Part shown: piece after piece, positions 34,761-42,574 of the stretch
How the letters are laid out: the number at the start of each line of letters is the position of its first letter
How positions within the stretch are numbered: position 1 is the stretch's first letter
Assembly: GCF_003696345.1 (NCBI RefSeq)
Contig: NZ_RFLX01000008.1
Coordinates: 62,001-126,000, forward strand
Reading direction: 5' to 3'
DNA: 64,000 nt
Origin: Teichococcus wenyumeiae
GTDB taxonomy: Bacteria; Pseudomonadota; Alphaproteobacteria; Acetobacterales; Acetobacteraceae
Program-made: the position numbers and the translations under genes
The notes under the pieces: generated by a model
What the model saw: the letters and a program-made list of their open reading frames with translations, nothing else
Told to the model about the DNA's origin: nothing
Database searches by the model: none

Positions 34761-35963
34761 TCAGGCAGGGCGCAGCTTGCGCACGAAATCGTCGCCCGGC
34801 AGCAGGTCGCGGCCATCGATGTAGCGCCAGTCCACCATGATGCCGGCGTCGTTCTTCAGCCCCGTCCTGCCGACAAAGACGCCGAGCGTGCCCTGCTGGT
34901 CGATCTCGCGATAGGTGACGGGGCCCACGGGGCTCTCGAAGCCGGCGCCCCGGAAGCCTTCCACCATCCGCTCCATGCTGGTGGATTCCGCGCGGGCGAT
35001 GCCGGCGGCGATGGACTGGATCAGCGCATAGCCGACCAGGGAGCCGCACATCGGCTTGGCGTTGAACCTGCCGCGGTAGGCATCCACAAAAGCCTTGTGC
35101 GCGGGCGTGTCGATCTGCTCGCCCGGATAGCCGGTGACGATCCAGCCTTCCGGCGCCTCGTCACCCAGCGGGTCGAGATATTCCGGCTCGCCGGTCAGCA
35201 GGGAGACCACGGCGCGGCCCTCGAACAGCCCGCGCGTATTGCCCTGGCGCACGAAATTGGTCAGGTCCGGGCCAAAGAGCACGTTGAAGATGGCGTCCGG
35301 CTTCATCTGCTCCAGCGCCTGCACGGTGGCGCCGGCATCGACGCGCCCCAGCGCCGGCCATTGCTCGCCGACGAATTGCACATCCGGCCGCCGGGCGCTC
35401 AGCAGTTGCTTGAACCACTTCACGCCGGACTGGCCGAATTCGTAATTGGGCGCGACGGTGACCCAGCGCTTGGCCGGCAGCTTCGCGGCTTCCTCGGCCA
35501 GGATGGCGGCCTGCATGTAGGTGCTGGGGCGCAGGCGGAAGGTGTAGCGGTTGCCGCGCTCCCAGACCATGGCGTCGGTCAGCGGCTCGCCCCCCACGTA
35601 AAGGCGCCTGTTCTGCGCGGCATATTCGCTCAGCGCCAGGCCGACATTGGAGAAATAGGCGCCGGCCAGCACATCCACCTTCTGGTCGTTCACCAGCTCC
35701 CCGGCCAGGCGCACGGCATCCTGCGGCTTGCCGGCATCGTCGCGCGTGAGCAGCTCCAGCTGCCGGCCCAGCACACCGCCCTGGCCATTGAGGGTTTCCA
35801 CCGCCAGTTGCATGGCATTGCGGTAGGGCAGCGTGAAGGCCGGCATGGTGGTGTAGCTGTTGATCTCGCCGATGCGGATCGGGCCCGTGCCCTGCGCCCG
35901 CAGCAGGCCCGGCATCGCCAATGCGCCGGAAGCACCGAGAAGCAGGCGCCGTGTCACTTGCAT
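34761..35963 (-). CDS. HAAT importer periplasmic binding protein, LivK-like
   Basis: A 400-residue type I periplasmic binding protein. ATG 35963 begins a leader with RR (MQVTRRLLLGASGALAMPGL, cleaved after LRAQG), which could use Tat or Sec. The mature part opens PIRIGEINSYT and has two lobes (GGVLGRQLELLTRDDAGKPQ; APNYEFGQSGVKWFKQLL). It is the first gene of the livK-HM-G-F operon, with three bases between its stop and the permease start. Members of this branch bind amino acids, amides, urea or aromatic compounds; the ligand is unresolved. Confidence 0.92.
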   Translation of the reverse strand: MQVTRRLLLGASGALAMPGLLRAQGTGPIRIGEINSYTTMPAFTLPYRNAMQLAVETLNGQGGVLGRQLELLTRDDAGKPQDAVRLAGELVNDQKVDVLAGAYFSNVGLALSEYAAQNRRLYVGGEPLTDAMVWERGNRYTFRLRPSTYMQAAILAEEAAKLPAKRWVTVAPNYEFGQSGVKWFKQLLSARRPDVQFVGEQWPALGRVDAGATVQALEQMKPDAIFNVLFGPDLTNFVRQGNTRGLFEGRAVVSLLTGEPEYLDPLGDEAPEGWIVTGYPGEQIDTPAHKAFVDAYRGRFNAKPMCGSLVGYALIQSIAAGIARAESTSMERMVEGFRGAGFESPVGPVTYREIDQQGTLGVFVGRTGLKNDAGIMVDWRYIDGRDLLPGDDFVRKLRPA

Positions 35964-36186
35964 AGGAAACCACTCCGAACAGAGGTCAAGCCGCCGGCAG
36001 CGCCGAGGCGGAGGGGGAGCCCTGGCCCAGGGGCCAGGAAGAGGCATTGGCGGCCATTATGCCACAGCGCCGCGCCGGCGCCTCAGGTCATGCGCCCCGG
36101 CACGCCGCCCGCCGGGCCTTGCCTGGACAGCGCGCACAAGGACAGGCCATGAACCTGGAAACAACCAGCGGGACGGACGACCACCG

Positions 36187-36810
36187 ATGAGCACCTATTT
36201 CTACGACCCCCGGCAGGGCCACGGCCTGCCGCACGACCCCTTCAAGGCCATCGTGGCGCCGCGCCCCATCGGATGGATCAGCACGGTGGATGCCGAGGGC
36301 CGCGTCAACCTCGCGCCCTACAGCTTCTTCGGCGCCTTCAACGGCAACCCGCCCATCATCGGCTTCGCCAGCGAGGGCTACAAGGACAGCATCCGCAACG
36401 TCGAGGCGACGGGGGAATTCGTCTACAACCTCGCCACCCGCCCGCTGGCTGAGGCGATGAACCAGACCAGCGCCCCGCTGCAATACGGGGAGGACGAGAT
36501 GGACTTCGCCGGGCTGGAGGCCACCCCCAGCACACTGGTGGCCCCGCCCCGCGTGGCGGCGACGCCCGCCGCGCTGGAATGCAAGGTGCTGCAGATCATC
36601 CGGCTCAACGATGCCGAGGGCAAGGTGCTGAACAGCTACATGGTGCTGGGCCAGGTGATCGGCGTGCATATCGACCCGGCCTATCTGAAGGACGGCATCT
36701 TCGACACCATGGCGGCGCAGCCGATCAGCCGCTGCGGCTATCGCGGCTATTATTCCGCCATCGGCGAGATGTTCGAGATGTTCCGCCCCACGGTGACCAC
36801 CGCGAAATAG
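36187..36810 (+). CDS. Flavin reductase-domain protein (FMN-binding split barrel)
   Basis: A 207-residue split-barrel flavoprotein of the flavin-reductase-like family. Characteristic segments are KAIVAPRPIGWISTVDAEGR, NLAPYSFFGAFNGNPPIIGF and EFVYNLATRPLAEAMNQTSA, plus the late ALECKVLQII. It starts at ATG 36187. It could supply reduced FMN to the LLM monooxygenase at 29.2 kb, but nothing in the sequence proves a partnership. It is divergent from the livK-like gene, with a 223-bp gap where I see no clear operator. Confidence 0.88.
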   Translation: MSTYFYDPRQGHGLPHDPFKAIVAPRPIGWISTVDAEGRVNLAPYSFFGAFNGNPPIIGFASEGYKDSIRNVEATGEFVYNLATRPLAEAMNQTSAPLQYGEDEMDFAGLEATPSTLVAPPRVAATPAALECKVLQIIRLNDAEGKVLNSYMVLGQVIGVHIDPAYLKDGIFDTMAAQPISRCGYRGYYSAIGEMFEMFRPTVTTAK

Positions 36811-36997
36811 CCCGGCCAGATCGCGCTTCTGTGGCTGCCGAGGGGGGTGATTTGCGGCACCCGCCATGGCAGCCTGCGCGCCGGAGACTGGCAGGGACCC
36901 ACAGGGTTGCAGGCCGGGCGGAAAAAATCACCGGCTGCGTGATACGTCCTGCCCGGTGGCGAGTTTCCCGGAAGCCAGTCCGTGGAGAATGGAATCG

Positions 36998-37402
36998 ATG
37001 AGCGACGACCGAGAGGCACGAGAGCAGCGCATCCGGGAACGTGCCTATGCCCTTTGGGAAGCCGAAGGGCGGCGAGAGGGCGCGCATGAGGAACACTGGC
37101 ACCGCGCGCGCCAGGAGATCGAGGGCACCGGCATCTCCGGCAGCCTGGACGACCAGCTGAGGGACACTTTCCCCGCCAGCGATCCGCCCAGCATCACCGC
37201 CCCTGACACCGATATCCGGGCACTGCCGGCGGCGCCGGAGGACGAGCCTTTCCCCGCCCAGTCCGCCACCCTGGAGGACAGGCCGGAAGCGCCGGTGAAG
37301 AAGCCGCGCGCCGCGGCGAAGAAGGCCGATGCTCCGGCAGCGGCCGCGGCAGCCCCGGCCGCCGCCAAGGGCCGCGCGCCCCGCAGGAAGCCGGGCGCCT
37401 GA
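36998..37402 (+). CDS. DUF2934 protein with basic Ala/Pro/Lys tail
   Basis: A 134-residue protein. Residues about 10-40 hold the DUF2934 motif RIRERAYALWEAEGRREG followed by EHWHRARQEI. A middle acidic part (LRDTFPASDPPSITAPD) is also typical of this small family. The C-terminus is a repetitive Lys/Ala/Pro segment (KKPRAAAKKADAPAAA) resembling a nucleic-acid-binding or linker tail. Function unknown. ATG 36998 is favoured because GGAG lies ten bases upstream; ATG 36989 is the alternative. Confidence 0.8.
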   Translation: MSDDREAREQRIRERAYALWEAEGRREGAHEEHWHRARQEIEGTGISGSLDDQLRDTFPASDPPSITAPDTDIRALPAAPEDEPFPAQSATLEDRPEAPVKKPRAAAKKADAPAAAAAAPAAAKGRAPRRKPGA

Positions 37403-37407
37403 TCAGC

Positions 37408-37431
37408 GGCCGGGGGCGGAAGCCCCCGGCC
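37408..37431. terminator. Strong bidirectional hairpin between DUF2934 gene and nrdB
   Basis: Perfect 10-bp inverted repeat (GGCCGGGGGC / GCCCCCGGCC) with a GGAA tetraloop. It sits between two convergent genes whose stops are at 37402 and 37440, so it can serve both. No U-tract on either side. Confidence 0.6.
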
Positions 37432-37439
37432 TGCCGGCG

Positions 37440-38474
37440 TTACGGCAGCAGCGTGCCTTCCGGCTGCTTGTCGCTGAACACGCCATCCGCGAAGGCTTCC
37501 TCCCAGGTGCCGGAGGTGCTGGCCTTGGAATATTCCGTGGCGCGGCCTTCGAAGAAGTTCATGTGCTCCACGGCGTTCAGGATCTCGTCCAGCCAGGTCA
37601 GCGGGTTCTTCTCGATATTGTAGTGCGGCTCCAGCCCCAGCTGCTGCAGCCGGCGGTCGGCGATGAAGCGGATATACTGCTTCACCTCATCCGCGGTCAG
37701 GCCCTGCACGCTGCCCATCTCGAAGGCGAGGTCGATGAAGGCGTCCTCGTGGTGCACGATGGTGGTGCAGATATCCACCAGCTCCTGACGGAACTCCTCC
37801 GTCCAGATCTCCGGATTCTCCTGGATGAAGGTGCGGAACAGGCGGATGACGGAGAGGCAGTGCAGCGTCTCATCGCGCACCGACCACGTCACGATCTGCC
37901 CCATGCCCTTCATCTTGTTGAAGCGCGGGAAGTTCAGCAGGATCGCGAAGGAGGCGAAGAGCTGCAGGCCCTCCGTGAAGGCACCGAAGGCCGCCAGGGT
38001 CTTGGCGATCTCCTTCTTGTTCTCCACAGAGAAGGACTGCATGTAGTCATACTTGTCCTTCATTTCCTGATACTTCAGGAAGGCCTGGTACTCCACCTCC
38101 GGCATGCCGATGGTGTCGAGCAGGTGCGAATAGGCCGCGATATGGATGGTCTCGATGTTGGAAAAGGCCGAGAGCATCATCAGCACTTCGGTGGGCTTAA
38201 ACACCTGGCTGTAATGCTTCATGTAGGCGCCGTTCACCTCGACATCCGCCTGCGTGAAGAAGCGGAAGATCTGGGTGACGAGGTTGCGCTCGCCGTCCGT
38301 CAGGGTGCGCTGCCAGTCCTTCACGTCATCGGCCATCGGAACTTCTTCCGGCAGCCAGTGGACGCGCTGCTGCGTCATCCAGGCATCATAGGCCCAGGGG
38401 TAGCGGAACGGCTTGTAGACGGGGTTGGCCGTCATCAGGTCGAACTTCTGGGGGGCGTCCTGGGTCTCGGACAT
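37440..38474 (-). CDS. nrdB: Class Ia ribonucleotide reductase, radical subunit beta
   Basis: Provides the di-iron tyrosyl radical for deoxyribonucleotide synthesis. The 344 residues start at ATG 38474 after GGAGAC. Iron ligands and radical site are in order: Asp in TQADVEVNGAY, Glu and His plus the radical Tyr in NIETIHIAAYSHL, Glu in FGAFTEGLQLF, and Glu/His in VRDETLHC. MKGMGQIVTWSVRDE is a family signature. No ATP-cone is attached. It lies alone, 12.7 kb from nrdA, directly after the oxidase operon but with its own 161-bp upstream region carrying two NrdR-like boxes. Confidence 0.96.
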   Translation of the reverse strand: MSETQDAPQKFDLMTANPVYKPFRYPWAYDAWMTQQRVHWLPEEVPMADDVKDWQRTLTDGERNLVTQIFRFFTQADVEVNGAYMKHYSQVFKPTEVLMMLSAFSNIETIHIAAYSHLLDTIGMPEVEYQAFLKYQEMKDKYDYMQSFSVENKKEIAKTLAAFGAFTEGLQLFASFAILLNFPRFNKMKGMGQIVTWSVRDETLHCLSVIRLFRTFIQENPEIWTEEFRQELVDICTTIVHHEDAFIDLAFEMGSVQGLTADEVKQYIRFIADRRLQQLGLEPHYNIEKNPLTWLDEILNAVEHMNFFEGRATEYSKASTSGTWEEAFADGVFSDKQPEGTLLP

Positions 38475-38554
38475 CAACAGTCTCCGGTAGAGGCGCATCG
38501 GGCAAAGGCGGATCATAGCGGCGCCGGGCCGCAATGCCTGATCAACCTTTTCAG

Positions 38555-38602
38555 CCACAACATGTCAGGGTTTTGGCGAGCGGGAGCCACTACATCTATG
38601 CG
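38555..38602. promoter_or_regulatory. Tandem NrdR-box-like sites upstream of nrdB
   Basis: Two 16-bp elements, CCACAACATGTCAGGG (38555) and CCACTACATCTATGCG (38587), share CCAC-ACAT-T and start 32 bp apart. The known NrdR box is acaCwAtATaTwGtgt, used in pairs spaced 31-32 bp. The second element matches 9 of the first 12 consensus positions. Spacing and resemblance support NrdR repression of nrdB; no experiment is implied. Confidence 0.55.
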
Positions 38603-38635
38603 CCCCGGCAGGCAACAGCGGGCAGCCGAGTCGCT

Positions 38636-39016
38636 TCAGAAGGCCCCTTCCCCGGTGGTGGGCGCCGGCGGCCGGGCCAGGTCGGAGGGCGCGGGCTGGC
38701 TGGCCGGCGCCCGCGTCAGCAGGTCCGTGAAGGTCAGCGCGAAGAGAAAGGCGAGCCAGAGCAGGCAGGCCGCCGCCGCCAGCCGCCGCAGCCCCTCCGC
38801 CTGCCGCAGCCGCATGAAGAAGGCGGCGATCAGCAGCATCTTGAGGCTGGAGATGCCGAGCGCCACCGCCATGTTGCCCCGGCCCAGCGGGACATAGGCC
38901 ATGGCGAGGCTGGCCAGCGCCAGCGCCACCAGCGCCAGCCAGACGGCCAGGGCACGGCCCAGGATGGCACCGGCGCCGCGGGCTTCCGCCGGCAGCAGGC
39001 CGCGGCGCCCGCTCAC
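38636..39016 (-). CDS. Cytochrome c oxidase subunit IV (prokaryotic type)
   Basis: A 126-residue membrane protein with three hydrophobic segments, read from GTG 39016, which overlaps the coxC stop. The segment MAVALGISSLKMLLIAAFFM is the hallmark of small COX4-like oxidase subunits. The C-terminus is Pro/Ala-rich and soluble. It ends the long ACIII-oxidase operon. The reading frame is open much further upstream, but that is an out-of-frame reading of coxC. Confidence 0.85.
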   Translation of the reverse strand: MSGRRGLLPAEARGAGAILGRALAVWLALVALALASLAMAYVPLGRGNMAVALGISSLKMLLIAAFFMRLRQAEGLRRLAAAACLLWLAFLFALTFTDLLTRAPASQPAPSDLARPPAPTTGEGAF

Positions 39017-39642
39017 GCACGCCCGTCCAGGTAGAGCAGCGGGTAGAGAAACACCCAGACCACGTCCACCAGGTGCCAGTAGAGCCCGGCAGCCTCCAGC
39101 CCCGGGCTGCGCAGCGGGCGCAGGCGGCGCCAGGCCTGCAAGCCCATCCAGCCCAGCAGGGTGAGCCCGCCCAGCACATGCAGCCCGTGCAGCCCCGTCA
39201 GCAGCCAGTAGAAGGATGACGACAGCGTCGCGCCCGGCATGCCTTGCAGCGCGGCGCCGCCGGGGAAGAGCCCCTTGGCGATGTCGCTGTGCCATTCGAA
39301 GCCCTTCACGACCAGGAAGCCGAGGCCTAGCAGCAGCCCGGCCAGCAACCCGCCCAGGGCCAGCCGCCGCCGCTCCGCCCGCGCCGCCTCCACCGCGATG
39401 GCGACGGCGAGGCTGCTGGTCAGCAGGATCAGGGTATTGGCGGTGCCCAGGGCCACATCGGTGGCGCGGCCGGCGGCGCGGAAGCCTTCCACATGCAGGG
39501 CGCGGGTGGCGGCGAAGGCCAGCAGCAGCCCGCCGAAGAGCAGCGCCTCGCTGCCCAGGAAGATCCACATGCCGAAGCTGGCGGCGCGTTCCTGCCGCTG
39601 GGTGCTGCGCCAGGGCTCGTGCAGCAGGGGCACCGGCTTCAT
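39013..39642 (-). CDS. coxC: Cytochrome c oxidase subunit III
   Basis: A 209-residue core subunit of the haem-copper oxidase with five predicted helices. ASFGMWIFLGSEALLFGGLL and the helix with FEWHSDIAKGLFP (conserved Glu-Trp) are recognisable, as are SSFYWLLTGLHGLHVLGGL and YWHLVDVVWVFLYPLLY. The start codon overlaps the coxA stop by four bases. Confidence 0.94.
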   Translation of the reverse strand: MKPVPLLHEPWRSTQRQERAASFGMWIFLGSEALLFGGLLLAFAATRALHVEGFRAAGRATDVALGTANTLILLTSSLAVAIAVEAARAERRRLALGGLLAGLLLGLGFLVVKGFEWHSDIAKGLFPGGAALQGMPGATLSSSFYWLLTGLHGLHVLGGLTLLGWMGLQAWRRLRPLRSPGLEAAGLYWHLVDVVWVFLYPLLYLDGRA

Positions 39643-41210
39643 CGGGCGTTGCGCCCCTGGTTGCGGTGCGGCTCACGCGCGCTGTGGTGCGGGCCGGTGG
39701 CCTCGGGGTGGTAGAGATACGGCTCCTCATCCACCACCGGCAGCTCGAAGAAGTTTTCGCGCGGGGGTGGGGAAGCGGTGCGCCATTCCAGGCCGGTGGC
39801 ATCCCAGGGGTCGTCGCCGGCGCGGCGGCCAAAGAACAGCGACCAGGTCAGGTAGCCGATGGGCAGCAGATAGGCCGCCGCCAGCAGCACGGCGCCGGAG
39901 GAGGACATGACGTTCCAGGCCTGAAACTCTGGCGGGTAGACCTGATAGCGGCGCGGCATGCCGGCGAAACCCATGACGAACATGGGAAAGAAGGTGAAGA
40001 CGAAGCCGAAGAACATCGTCAGCCCCGCCAGCCGCGCCCAGCTTTCCGGATACATGCGGCCGGTGAGTTTGGGCCACCAGAAATGCAGCCCGCCGTAGAG
40101 CGCCGTGACGGCGCCGCCCACCATGATGAAGTGGAAATGCGCCACCACGAAATAGGTGTCGGTGACATGCACGTCGATCGGGATGGCCGCCAGGAACAGC
40201 CCCGTCAGCCCGCCGATGGTGAAGAGGCCGATGAAGCCGAGGGCGTAGAACATCGGCGCCTCGAAGGTGATCTGGCCGCGGTAGAGCGTGAAGGTCCAGT
40301 TGAAGACCTTGATGGCCGAGGGCACCGCGATGACGAAGGAGAGAAAGGAAAAGGCCATGGAGGCGAACAGCGACTGGCCGGAGACGAACATGTGATGCCC
40401 CCAGACCAGGAAGCCCACCAGCGCGATCCAGAGAATGGCATAGACCATGAAGCGGTAGCCGAAGACGCGGCGCCGCGCGAAGCAGGTGACGATCTCGCTG
40501 ATCACGCCGAAGGCCGGCAGGATCATGATATAGACGGCGGGGTGGCTGTAGAACCAGAAGAGGTGCTGGAACAGCAGCGGATCGCCGCCCTGGGCGGGAT
40601 CGAAGACCGGCAGGCCGAAGGCGCGCTCGGCCACGATCAGCAGCAGGGACGCGGAGAGCACCGGCGTCGCCAGCACCATCACCAGGCTGGTGCCGTAGAT
40701 GGCCCAGACCAGCAGCGGCAGGCGGAACCAGTGCATGCCCGGCGCGCGGAGCATATGCACCGTGGCGATGAAGTTCAGCCCGGTGGCGATGGAGGAAAAC
40801 CCCGCCACGATCACCGCCAGCGCCGCCAGCATGACATAGCCGTTGGAGAACATGGTGGAGAAGGGCGTGTAGAAGGTCCAGCCCGTGTCCACGCCGCCCA
40901 GCAGCAGCGAGAGCAGCAACAGCAGGCCCGCCGAGACGAAGAGGTACCAGGAGAAAAGATTGAGCCGGGGGAAGGCAAGATCCCTGGCGCCGATCATCAG
41001 CGGCAGCAGGAAGTTGCCGAGCGTGTTCGGGATGGAGGGAACCAGGAAGAACCACACCATCACCGTGCCATGCAGGGTGAACATGCGGTTATAGGCGTCG
41101 GGCGTCATGACATCGGCGGCGGGGGTGAAAAGCTCCAGCCGGATCGCCGCCGCCGCGAAGCCGCCGATGCAGAAGAAGCCCAGCAGCGTCGCCATGTAGA
41201 GCAGCGCCAC
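39639..41210 (-). CDS. coxA: Cytochrome c oxidase subunit I, A2 type, lacking a proper start
   Basis: Catalytic subunit of a haem-copper oxygen reductase. Haem and copper ligands are present: FTLHGTVMVW, VWGHHMFVSG and VVAHFHFIMVGG. The proton-channel region reads FYSHPAVYIMILP, the YS signature of A2-type (caa3-like) oxidases, not the GHPEVY of A1. Coding similarity clearly continues upstream of GTG 41210 as far as about 41273 (PPSYFSAEQG, IASWLGTTDHKR). However, that frame has no ATG, GTG or TTG before a stop at 41315. The true start seems to have been lost together with most of coxB. Whether GTG 41210 allows functional translation is unknown; the first helix would survive. Confidence 0.85.
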   Translation of the reverse strand: MALLYMATLLGFFCIGGFAAAAIRLELFTPAADVMTPDAYNRMFTLHGTVMVWFFLVPSIPNTLGNFLLPLMIGARDLAFPRLNLFSWYLFVSAGLLLLLSLLLGGVDTGWTFYTPFSTMFSNGYVMLAALAVIVAGFSSIATGLNFIATVHMLRAPGMHWFRLPLLVWAIYGTSLVMVLATPVLSASLLLIVAERAFGLPVFDPAQGGDPLLFQHLFWFYSHPAVYIMILPAFGVISEIVTCFARRRVFGYRFMVYAILWIALVGFLVWGHHMFVSGQSLFASMAFSFLSFVIAVPSAIKVFNWTFTLYRGQITFEAPMFYALGFIGLFTIGGLTGLFLAAIPIDVHVTDTYFVVAHFHFIMVGGAVTALYGGLHFWWPKLTGRMYPESWARLAGLTMFFGFVFTFFPMFVMGFAGMPRRYQVYPPEFQAWNVMSSSGAVLLAAAYLLPIGYLTWSLFFGRRAGDDPWDATGLEWRTASPPPRENFFELPVVDEEPYLYHPEATGPHHSAREPHRNQGRNAR

Positions 41211-41283
41211 CCGCTTGTGGTCGGTGGTGCCGAGCCAGGAGGCGATGCCCTGCTCCGCGCTGAAATAGCTGGGCGGGGCGGCC

Positions 41284-41439
41284 GGCGCCGCGCCGGTAGC
41301 GGATGGCGAAGGTCACCAGCAGCCCCGTCACCAGCAGCACGATGGCGGCGCTGACCCCCAGCATGCCCAGCACGATGGCATCCACCAGCGCCGCGCCGGC
41401 ACTGGCCTGCGGCGGCCAGAAGGGCAGGCTGCCCATCAT
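41284..41439 (-). pseudogene. coxB: Remnant of cytochrome c oxidase subunit II, CuA domain missing
   Basis: ATG 41439, overlapping the SCO-gene stop, opens a frame that begins MMGSLPFWPPQASA. It continues through one full hydrophobic helix to FAIRYRRGA. This is the usual N-terminus of COX2. The frame then leaves any family similarity and reads coxA DNA out of frame to a stop at 41089. The second helix, the periplasmic CuA domain and any fused cytochrome c are absent, about 250 or more residues in normal homologues. No other COX2 exists in the window. An internal deletion (real or assembly-made) joined coxB to coxA in a GC-rich stretch near 41270-41300. Confidence 0.8.
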
Positions 41440-42212
41440 GCCGCCCGCCCCCGCCGCCAGGTCCAGAGCAGGAAGAGCGCCATGGCCAGCATGGTCAGCA
41501 CCGTGCCGATGGTCAGCATCCGCCGCACCATGGCGGCATAGATGCCGCGCGCCGCGTCGAAGCCGTAGCAGAACAGCCGGACACGCTCGCCCAGCGAGCC
41601 GACACGGCCTTCCGAGGCTTCCACCAGCGCCAGCCGCAGCGTGGCCGGGTCCGTCTCCAGCCCCGGCAGCACGCGGGAGACGCGGCCATCCGGCGCCAGC
41701 ACCACCAGCCCCACCGGATGCGCGAAACTGTCCGTCGCCGCGTCATAGGCGGCGCGGTAGCCCAGCACGGCCTCGGCGCGCTCCAGCGCCGGCTGGTCCG
41801 CCAGCAGGAAATGCGCCCAGGCGGCATCGGGCGCGACATAGGCCGCCTTCATGGCGGCGGCCTCGGCCGGGCCGTCGCGCGGGTCGATGCCCAGGGCCAG
41901 CAGCACCGCCCCTTCCCCACCTTGCCGCATCGCGGCGCTGGCGAGGCCGAGCGTGGTGCCGCACAGCACGGTGCAACTGTAATCCGCCAGCACCAGCACG
42001 GCGGGCCTGCCGCCCTGCGCGGCGGCGAAGCTGGTCGCGCGGCCGGCCTCGTCGCGCAGCGGCAGGCCGGGCGGCAGGCTGGCACCGGGGGCCGGGGCGA
42101 GGGCGACCTCGGCCAGTGCGGCCTCGGTCAGGCCGCCGGCGGGCGGCGTGGCGGCAGAGGCCGGCGCAGCGAGGCAGGCCAGCAGCCAGGCGGCGCGGGG
42201 CCAGCGCGTCAT
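41436..42212 (-). CDS. SCO1/SenC-family oxidase assembly protein with C-terminal anchor
   Basis: A 258-residue exported thioredoxin-fold protein. It has an N-terminal signal peptide (ending PASAA). The copper-binding motif CxxxC is CTVLC at about residues 80-84, with the third-ligand His in FAHPVG. A hydrophobic segment near residues 235-252 followed by RRGR anchors it to the membrane. SCO proteins deliver copper to the CuA site of COX2. Its position directly before coxB fits that role and makes the missing CuA domain more striking. Confidence 0.9.
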   Translation of the reverse strand: MTRWPRAAWLLACLAAPASAATPPAGGLTEAALAEVALAPAPGASLPPGLPLRDEAGRATSFAAAQGGRPAVLVLADYSCTVLCGTTLGLASAAMRQGGEGAVLLALGIDPRDGPAEAAAMKAAYVAPDAAWAHFLLADQPALERAEAVLGYRAAYDAATDSFAHPVGLVVLAPDGRVSRVLPGLETDPATLRLALVEASEGRVGSLGERVRLFCYGFDAARGIYAAMVRRMLTIGTVLTMLAMALFLLWTWRRGRAA

Positions 42213-42574
42213 GGCGCCGGCTCCAGCGGGTCATAGGCGGCGGGGCCACGGCCGGCCAGGATCTCCATGGCACGGGCGACGGGGATGCGGGCGAGGCCGC
42301 CTTCCCGGTCCACCCAGTCGTAGCCTTGCAAGGCCCGCGCCTGCTCGGCCTGGAAGGCCTGCAGGTCGGCGGCGGGGTCGGCCTGCAGGCGTGGCGCGGG
42401 GAAGCGGCTGGGCGGCTGGCCAGCCTGCGGCCATTCGGCGGAATGGCGCAGCAGCATCACCCCACCCAGCGTCGCCGCCAGCAGCGCCGCCGTGCCGAGG
42501 CCGACGCCCAGAATGGTCCAGGGCCGCAGCCGCAGGCGGTCCCGCCGTTCGGAAAGGTCTGTTGGGGCGGTCAT
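42209..42574 (-). CDS. Single-helix protein of the ACIII-oxidase operon, unknown function
   Basis: A 121-residue protein with one hydrophobic helix (about residues 22-42) after a charged cytoplasmic N-terminus. Its periplasmic part includes ADLQAFQAEQARALQGYDWV followed by ARIPVARAMEIL. The motif of a Trp-Val-Asp followed by a RIPxxRAM helix occurs, to my knowledge, in small proteins next to haem-copper oxidase genes. It overlaps both neighbours by four bases. A role in assembly of the oxidase or its link to ACIII is inference from position. Confidence 0.75.
   Translation of the reverse strand: MTAPTDLSERRDRLRLRPWTILGVGLGTAALLAATLGGVMLLRHSAEWPQAGQPPSRFPAPRLQADPAADLQAFQAEQARALQGYDWVDREGGLARIPVARAMEILAGRGPAAYDPLEPAP

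Noticed and set aside
33963..36152. A 729-codon plus-strand frame across the HAAT importer genes
   Set aside because: Antisense to the fused permease and the binding protein; biased composition only.
39216..41354. A 712-codon plus-strand frame opposite coxC and coxA
   Set aside because: It lies antisense to conserved oxidase subunits and reads as Arg/Ala/Pro- and His/Gln-rich filler.
41436..42212. The SCO-family protein as a possible replacement for CuA
   Set aside because: It has a CxxxC and a distal His like a CuA-delivery protein, but it lacks the second Cys-Met/His set and the cupredoxin fold of COX2; it is an ordinary SCO homologue.
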